NCBI GenBank assembly: GCA_947478975.1
Contig: CANJYI010000076.1
Location: 1-9,700 of the forward strand
From: Chthoniobacteraceae bacterium
GTDB lineage: Bacteria; Verrucomicrobiota; Verrucomicrobiia; Chthoniobacterales; Chthoniobacteraceae
Direction of reading: 5' to 3'
Length of the DNA: 9,700 bases
Part shown: positions 6,309-9,700 of the stretch, one piece after another
Layout: every line of letters starts with the position of its first letter
Numbering within the stretch: the first letter of the stretch is position 1
The notes under the pieces: generated by a model
Databases searched by the model: none
What the model saw: the letters and a program-made list of their open reading frames with translations, nothing else
What the model was told of the DNA's origin: nothing
Program-made: the position numbers and the translations under genes

Positions 6309-6631
6309 TGACCGCCATCTCCCCCACATCGCAAAAACGGGTCGCCGTGCTCAAGGCTCTGGCGCACCCCACCCGCCTGCTGCTCACCGAGCGGTTGATG
6401 CAGGGGGAGCTGTGCGTGGGCGAACTCCGCGATCTGGTCGGGGACGATGTCTCGACGGTTTCCAAGCACCTGTTGATTTTGCGTCACGCCGGAGTGGTGG
6501 CCTGTCAGAAGCGGGGTCTGAACGTTTACTACAGGCTGGCGTGCGAATGTTTCAGCGATTTCCTCCAGTGCGTAGACCAAGTCTGTCCTCCCCCGGCTAT
6601 GGCGGGGAGCGGGGCGGGCGTATGTTGTTAA
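6308..6631 (+). CDS. arsR: ArsR/SmtB-family metalloid-responsive repressor
   Basis: This 107-residue cytoplasmic winged-helix repressor should dissociate from its own operator when As(III) or Sb(III) binds. ALAHPTRLLLTERL at 18-31 is the conserved first part of the domain, and DDVSTVSKHLLILRHAGVV (46-64) is the helix-turn-helix with its recognition helix. KRGLNVYYRL at 68-77 is the beta-wing. The classical ELCVC metal site is altered: ELCVGEL keeps Cys36 but has Gly38. Six other cysteines cluster at the C-terminus (79, 81, 88, 93, 106, 107), ending in a vicinal pair. Sensing may therefore use C-terminal cysteines, as in some divergent ArsR proteins; this is inference. The frame is open far upstream, but the domain begins at this ATG. 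There is no Shine-Dalgarno, and the message may be leaderless. The DUF6428 gene follows 6 bases later. Confidence 0.92.
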   Translation: MTAISPTSQKRVAVLKALAHPTRLLLTERLMQGELCVGELRDLVGDDVSTVSKHLLILRHAGVVACQKRGLNVYYRLACECFSDFLQCVDQVCPPPAMAGSGAGVCC

Positions 6632-6637
6632 AAAGTT

Positions 6638-7165
6638 ATGAATATCAAAGAGTTTATAGAGCAGTTGCAGGAGCATCCCGAAAAGCAGGTTTCCCTACGG
6701 TTGCCCGACGGAGCGAGGGTTCCCGCCCACTTCCACATCACCGAGGTCGGGCATGTCACAAAGCGGTTCATTGATTGCGGCGGCACACGCCGGGTGCAGG
6801 AGACCTGCCTGCTCCAGACCTGGGTGTACGACGACATCGAGCACAGGCTGACGGCCGGCAAGCTGGCCGCTATTTTTGAGAGGGTCGGCGATCTTTTGGA
6901 GGACTTCAGCCTGCCGGTGGAAATCGAACACGAGCTGGGGACGGTTGCCCAGTTTGCGCTCGAGGGCGCGGAGTTTTCCCCCGGGGTGCTGGAGTTCCAA
7001 CTGGGCGCAAAACACACGGATTGTCTGGCTCGTGGCGTGTGCCTGCCCGGGAGTTGCGGCAGCGAACCGGAGGTTCCCAGCATGCCTGTTGCACCGGCGG
7101 CCTTCGTGGCGCCCGTGGCTTCCGTTGCCTCGACAGCCTGCAAGCCCGGAGGGGGCTGCTGCTAA
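6638..7165 (+). CDS. DUF6428 family protein of the arsenic operon
   Basis: This 175-residue soluble protein resembles DUF6428 proteins, which I know from arsenic operons next to arsR and arsC; their biochemical role is not established. The conserved core runs from about 1 to 130, with HFHITEVGH (31-39), RFIDCGGT (43-50, Cys47), LQTWVYDDIEHRL (59-71) and LGAKHTDCLARGVC (122-135). The tail has Cys129, Cys135 and Cys140, an Ala/Pro/Val-rich flexible linker at about 146-166, then Cys168 and a terminal vicinal pair Cys174-Cys175 (KPGGGCC). No signal peptide or membrane segment is visible. It starts 6 bases after arsR and ends 8 bases before arsC, so it is surely cotranscribed. No Shine-Dalgarno is seen, which suggests translational coupling. 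Metalloid binding by the cysteine tail is inference from the context. Confidence 0.85.
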   Translation: MNIKEFIEQLQEHPEKQVSLRLPDGARVPAHFHITEVGHVTKRFIDCGGTRRVQETCLLQTWVYDDIEHRLTAGKLAAIFERVGDLLEDFSLPVEIEHELGTVAQFALEGAEFSPGVLEFQLGAKHTDCLARGVCLPGSCGSEPEVPSMPVAPAAFVAPVASVASTACKPGGGCC

Positions 7166-7173
7166 TTCCGCTT

Positions 7174-7611
7174 ATGAAGCCGCTTGTTCTGATCCTTTGC
7201 ACTGGGAATTCGTGCCGCAGCCACCTGGCCGAAGGGCTCCTGCGGGCAGCCGCGGGCGATCTGCTCGAGGTGGCCAGCGCCGGCTCCAAGCCCGCCGGCT
7301 ACGTGCATCCGCTTTCGGTGGAGGTCATGCAGGAGCTGGGCATCGACATCAGCTCGCATCACAGCAAGCACATGGACGAGTTTCTCTCCAGGGATGTGGA
7401 GACCGTCATCACCGTGTGCGGCAACGCGGACCAGGCCTGTCCCATGTTCCCCGGCCAGCGCAACCGGCACCACTGGGGGTTTGACGATCCCGCCCACGCC
7501 ACGGGTTCGAAGGAGGAGCAGTTGGTGGTGTTCCGCCGGGTCAGGGACGAGATCAAGCGGGTGTTCGAAGCCTACGCCCTTGGGCGCCGGGACCAGGCGC
7601 TTTTGGGGTAG
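7174..7611 (+). CDS. arsC: Thioredoxin-coupled arsenate reductase (LMW-phosphatase fold)
   Basis: This 145-residue cytoplasmic enzyme should reduce As(V) to As(III) using thioredoxin. The phosphatase-like P-loop is CTGNSCRS at 9-16, a CX5R motif with nucleophile Cys9, Cys14 and Arg15. The redox pair is Cys82 and Cys89 in VCGNADQACP, and DDP at 104-106 supplies Asp105. This set matches the Staphylococcus plasmid pI258 ArsC (Cys10, Cys82, Cys89, Asp105) and excludes a plain tyrosine phosphatase, which lacks the cysteine pair. The frame is open upstream to 7021, but that stretch is a shadow of the DUF6428 gene; the ATG at 7174 begins the first beta strand (MKPLVLILCTGNSC). The start lies 8 bases after the DUF6428 stop without a well-placed Shine-Dalgarno. 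It is the last gene of the operon here: no ACR3, ArsB or ArsP permease follows. Confidence 0.95.
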   Translation: MKPLVLILCTGNSCRSHLAEGLLRAAAGDLLEVASAGSKPAGYVHPLSVEVMQELGIDISSHHSKHMDEFLSRDVETVITVCGNADQACPMFPGQRNRHHWGFDDPAHATGSKEEQLVVFRRVRDEIKRVFEAYALGRRDQALLG

Positions 7612-7621
7612 GAAGAGTTGT

Positions 7622-7697
7622 ATCCGCAGATGCCAGGCAGATTTAACGGCTGAGAAAGACAGGAATCAGCATCTGTGAATCTCTGTCATCTGTGGAT
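7622..7697. repeat. Intergenic inverted/direct repeat element after arsC
   Basis: ATCCGCAGATG (7622-7632) and CATCTGTGGAT (7687-7697) are inverted copies with a single G-T pair. CAGAT (7638-7642) pairs with ATCTG (7671-7675) inside. CATCTGTGAAT (7670-7680) and CATCTGTGGAT (7687-7697) are also near-identical direct copies 17 bases apart. Similar ATCTGTG-rich strings are, from memory, common as dispersed intergenic repeats in environmental bacterial genomes. Only one element is in the window. Confidence 0.5.
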
Positions 7698-7752
7698 CAC
7701 TCCCTGTTCCGTGAGCAGTCAGAGAAAAGTATCACACTAAGCAGGCACGAGG

Positions 7753-7777
7753 CACGGAACTGACTGGGTGCTCCGTG
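7753..7777. terminator. Hairpin between convergent arsC and alpha/beta hydrolase genes
   Basis: CACGGA (7753-7758) and TCCGTG (7772-7777) form a perfect 6-bp stem with a 13-base loop, directly against the TAA of the minus-strand gene at 7778. It lies where convergent transcripts must end. There is no T-tract, so terminator activity is only suggested by position. Confidence 0.3.
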
Positions 7778-8734
7778 TTACTGCACCACCTTGCGGAACC
7801 ACTCCCGGAGCCGGGTGCGCGCCTCGCTAGGCCTCAGGATCCACGCGTCGTCGTGGTTGCGGAAGCCGGTGCCGCAGAAGGTAAACTCCCCCGAACCCAG
7901 CAGGCTGTTGCGCTCCAGAAACAGCCGGGTGTCCTCCGCGTTCGCGGCTTCCCCGCAAACAAACTGCGGTCTGCCCGCGAGCCTCTTGAGGCGGGCGGCC
8001 GCGGACTCCATGTCCGTGCCGCTCCAGTTCCAGCGGCGTACTCCGTCATAGTGGCTGTAGCAGACAAACCCGCGCCAGAGCCGCGCGGTTTCCGCATCGT
8101 GCAGACCCAGGTAGTTCACCGCGATGGCGCCCCGGGAGAAACCCGCCAAAACCACCCGCTCCGCGTCCCCGCCAAACCGCTCGCACACTTCGCGCACGGC
8201 CGCCCGGCAGTACGCGAGCGTCGGCTCCGGATCGTATTCGGGCGCGTTTCCCCACCAAGTGGTGACAGGTTGTTTGCCCGGATTATCCAGATACGGAAGG
8301 GTGAGCCAGATGCAGCCCACGCCTCCCGAGATCCCGAATCCCAGCTTGGCTCCCTCCGGTGTCCCGGGGCAGACGTCTCCGGTTGGGCCCTTGTATTGGT
8401 TGCCTGTCCATTCCACCAGGACGGGAAACTTGGCCGCCGGCTTCCAGTCGGTGGGCAGGTAGAGCAGGTGGGAGACGGCCGTGGTTTCCCAGCCGGGCGC
8501 GGTGGCGGGAACGCGGAGGCCGGGGCCGGGTGCGATGTGACTCACCACCGGGAGAACCAGGTCGGGGGGGACGCTCGAGATATCCGGAAGTTCCGCGCAT
8601 ACGGCCCGGGCGGTGAGTGCCAGCAGGACAAGGGCGGTCCGGAAGGTGCCCGAAGCCGGACCCGGGGTGCGCCGCATCCGCCGCATCCGCCGCACCCGGC
8701 CGGCTGGTTCCTTCTGCGCTGGTGTGGTGTGCAC
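7778..8734 (-). CDS. Secreted alpha/beta hydrolase
   Basis: This protein of up to 318 residues has a signal peptide with hydrophobic core at 34-41 (ALVLLALT) and probable cleavage after RAVCA (residue 47). The nucleophile elbow is GFSRG at 198-202 with Ser200 after AERVVLA. HDDAW at 294-298 supplies the likely catalytic His294. The acid may be Glu262 or Asp268. LPTDWKPAAKFPVLVEWTGN (93-112) is the first core strand region, and ISGGVGCIWLTLPY follows. It looks like secreted esterase-type hydrolases of Planctomycetota and Verrucomicrobiota; the substrate is unknown. The start is uncertain: the longest frame begins at a GTG (8734), and ATGs at 8686 and 8677 would give more usual signal peptides of 31 or 28 residues; none has a well-spaced Shine-Dalgarno. 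It starts 18 bases after the DUF1501 stop, so the two are probably one operon. Confidence 0.85.
   Translation of the reverse strand: MHTTPAQKEPAGRVRRMRRMRRTPGPASGTFRTALVLLALTARAVCAELPDISSVPPDLVLPVVSHIAPGPGLRVPATAPGWETTAVSHLLYLPTDWKPAAKFPVLVEWTGNQYKGPTGDVCPGTPEGAKLGFGISGGVGCIWLTLPYLDNPGKQPVTTWWGNAPEYDPEPTLAYCRAAVREVCERFGGDAERVVLAGFSRGAIAVNYLGLHDAETARLWRGFVCYSHYDGVRRWNWSGTDMESAAARLKRLAGRPQFVCGEAANAEDTRLFLERNSLLGSGEFTFCGTGFRNHDDAWILRPSEARTRLREWFRKVVQ
8671..8697 (-). repeat. Three 9-bp tandem units at the hydrolase N-terminus
   Basis: GCCGCATCC occurs at 8671 and 8680, and GCCGCACCC at 8689. They encode an Arg-rich run (RRMRRMRRT) just before the signal-peptide hydrophobic core. Each full copy brings an in-frame ATG, so copy-number change would alter the number of possible starts and the positive charge of the signal peptide. 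Confidence 0.7.
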
Positions 8735-8752
8735 GTGCTTTGGGCGGGGGAA

Positions 8753-9700
8753 TCAGGAAAGCAGCCCCGGGATGATCTTTCCGCCCTTGTTGTCGGTGAG
8801 CGACATGGGGGAGCCGTTGCGGTGGAAGGTGAGCTTTTCGTGTTCGAGACCGAACAGATGCAGCAGCGTGGCGTGGTAATCGTGGTGGGTGACGATGTCG
8901 TTGACCGCTTTGTGACCGAATTCATCCGTCTCCCCGTAGGTGGCTCCCGCTTTGAATCCGCCGCCCGCCATCCACATGGAGAAGCCGTAGGTGTTGTGGT
9001 CGCGTCCCGCCACCTCTTTGCTGCCGGGATACTCGACGACCGGCAGGCGTCCCATTTCGCCGCCCCAGTGGACGACGGTCGAGTCGAGCAGGCCCCGCGC
9101 CTTGAGGTCGATGACGAGCGCGGCGGACCCCTTGTCTACGTATTTGCAGGCGGCGGGCAGGCCGGCGAGGATGCCCTTGTGGTGGTCCCAGGTCTGGTTC
9201 CCGGTGAAGAGCTGCACGAAGCGGACCCCCCGTTCGACGAGCCGCCGCGCGATGAGGCAGCGGGTCCCGAACTCGGCGGTGGCCGGCTCGTCGATGCCGT
9301 AGAGTTTCTTGGTGGCCTCGCTTTCGCCCGAGATGTCGAGGGCTTCCTTGGCCGCAAGCTGGAGCTTTCCGGCAAGCGCATAGCTTGCGATGCGCGCTTC
9401 CAGGTCACTCTCCCCCGGATGCCTTTGAAGATGGTCCCCGTTGAGCTGCCCGAGAAAATCCAGATAGCGCTTCTGGGCCTCGCCCCGGAGGTGGGGCGCG
9501 GGGTCGAGGTTGGGCATCCTGGGTTCCTGCGAGCGCACCGCGGTGCCCTGGTAGATGGAGGGCAGCCAGCCCTGGGTCCAGTTGGAGACGCCGAGGACGG
9601 GCAGGCCCCGCGGGTCGGTGAGTGCGACATAGGCGGGCAGTTCGCTCGTTTCGGAACCGAGCGCGTAGCTGAGCCAGCTGCCAAGGGTGGGCCGGCCCGC
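8753..9700 (-). CDS. DUF1501 family protein, 5' end outside window
   Basis: The minus-strand frame is open from the right edge to TGA at 8753, giving the last 315 codons. DUF1501 proteins are usually about 450-480 residues, so roughly a third, including the signal peptide (often Tat type), is missing. Family landmarks in order: RPTLGSWLSYALG, GLPVLGVSNWTQGWLPSIYQ, RCLIARRLVERGVRFVQLF, VVHWGGEMGRLP, GRDHNTYGFSMWMAGGG, ATYGETDEFGHKAV and ITHHDYH-like VTHHDYHATLLHLFGLEHE. The fold is related to sulfatases and alkaline phosphatases; the exact activity is not established. A GTG at 9538 is an internal codon, not the start, because conserved family sequence continues upstream. In this phylum the gene commonly follows a DUF1549/DUF1553 cytochrome gene, which would lie to the right. 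The alpha/beta hydrolase gene follows after 18 bases. Confidence 0.95.
   Translation of the reverse strand, partial: AGRPTLGSWLSYALGSETSELPAYVALTDPRGLPVLGVSNWTQGWLPSIYQGTAVRSQEPRMPNLDPAPHLRGEAQKRYLDFLGQLNGDHLQRHPGESDLEARIASYALAGKLQLAAKEALDISGESEATKKLYGIDEPATAEFGTRCLIARRLVERGVRFVQLFTGNQTWDHHKGILAGLPAACKYVDKGSAALVIDLKARGLLDSTVVHWGGEMGRLPVVEYPGSKEVAGRDHNTYGFSMWMAGGGFKAGATYGETDEFGHKAVNDIVTHHDYHATLLHLFGLEHEKLTFHRNGSPMSLTDNKGGKIIPGLLS

Noticed and set aside
9136..9684. 182-codon minus-strand frame
   Set aside because: Out-of-frame shadow of the DUF1501 gene; very rich in Ser, Arg and Pro.
1..9700. CRISPR arrays, tRNA or rRNA genes, insertion sequences
   Set aside because: No regularly spaced repeats, no tRNA-like cloverleaf with a T-arm signature and no transposase-like protein were found by eye in the gene-free stretches.

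Overview
The window most likely comes from a Verrucomicrobiota or Planctomycetota bacterium. The evidence is the family content: a DUF1587/DUF1592/DUF1588 planctomycete-type cytochrome c protein, a DUF1501 protein, secreted SGNH and alpha/beta hydrolases, and a DUF6428 gene in an arsenic operon. The base composition looks GC-rich, and most starts lack a good Shine-Dalgarno sequence. I lean to Verrucomicrobiota from the style of the SGNH and alpha/beta hydrolases; this is inference, not a search result.

Layout. Positions 1-2150 (minus) carry the first 716 codons of a secreted multi-domain cytochrome protein whose 3' end lies outside the window. Positions 2151-2814 hold no convincing gene but contain a perfect hairpin and a long fold-back element. 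Positions 2815-4110 (minus) encode a secreted SGNH hydrolase with a 90-residue tandem duplication at its C-terminus. Positions 4111-4448 are non-coding and carry a REP-like motif. Positions 4449-4712 (minus) encode a short pterin-4a-carbinolamine dehydratase. A divergent intergenic region with a leader hairpin precedes a secreted beta-lactamase-fold serine hydrolase (5034-6209, plus).

Positions 6308-7611 (plus) form a compact arsenic operon: arsR, a DUF6428 gene, and a thioredoxin-type arsenate reductase, with gaps of 6 and 8 bases. Palindromes overlap the presumed arsR promoter and start. No efflux pump follows. Positions 7612-7777 hold a repeat-like element and a convergent hairpin. Positions 7778-9700 (minus) are a DUF1501 gene (5' end outside) followed 18 bases later by a secreted alpha/beta hydrolase, probably one transcription unit.

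How the genes fit together. The arsenic genes form the clearest functional unit: ArsR should sense As(III), ArsC reduces As(V) to As(III), and the DUF6428 protein is a cysteine-tailed partner of unknown role. The two flanking gene groups fit the large secreted cytochrome/hydrolase repertoire of this phylum, often linked to polysaccharide or sulfated-glycan degradation, but substrates cannot be read from the sequence. The least explained items are the cysteine-rich tails of ArsR and DUF6428, the duplicated SGNH tail, and the structured intergenic elements.
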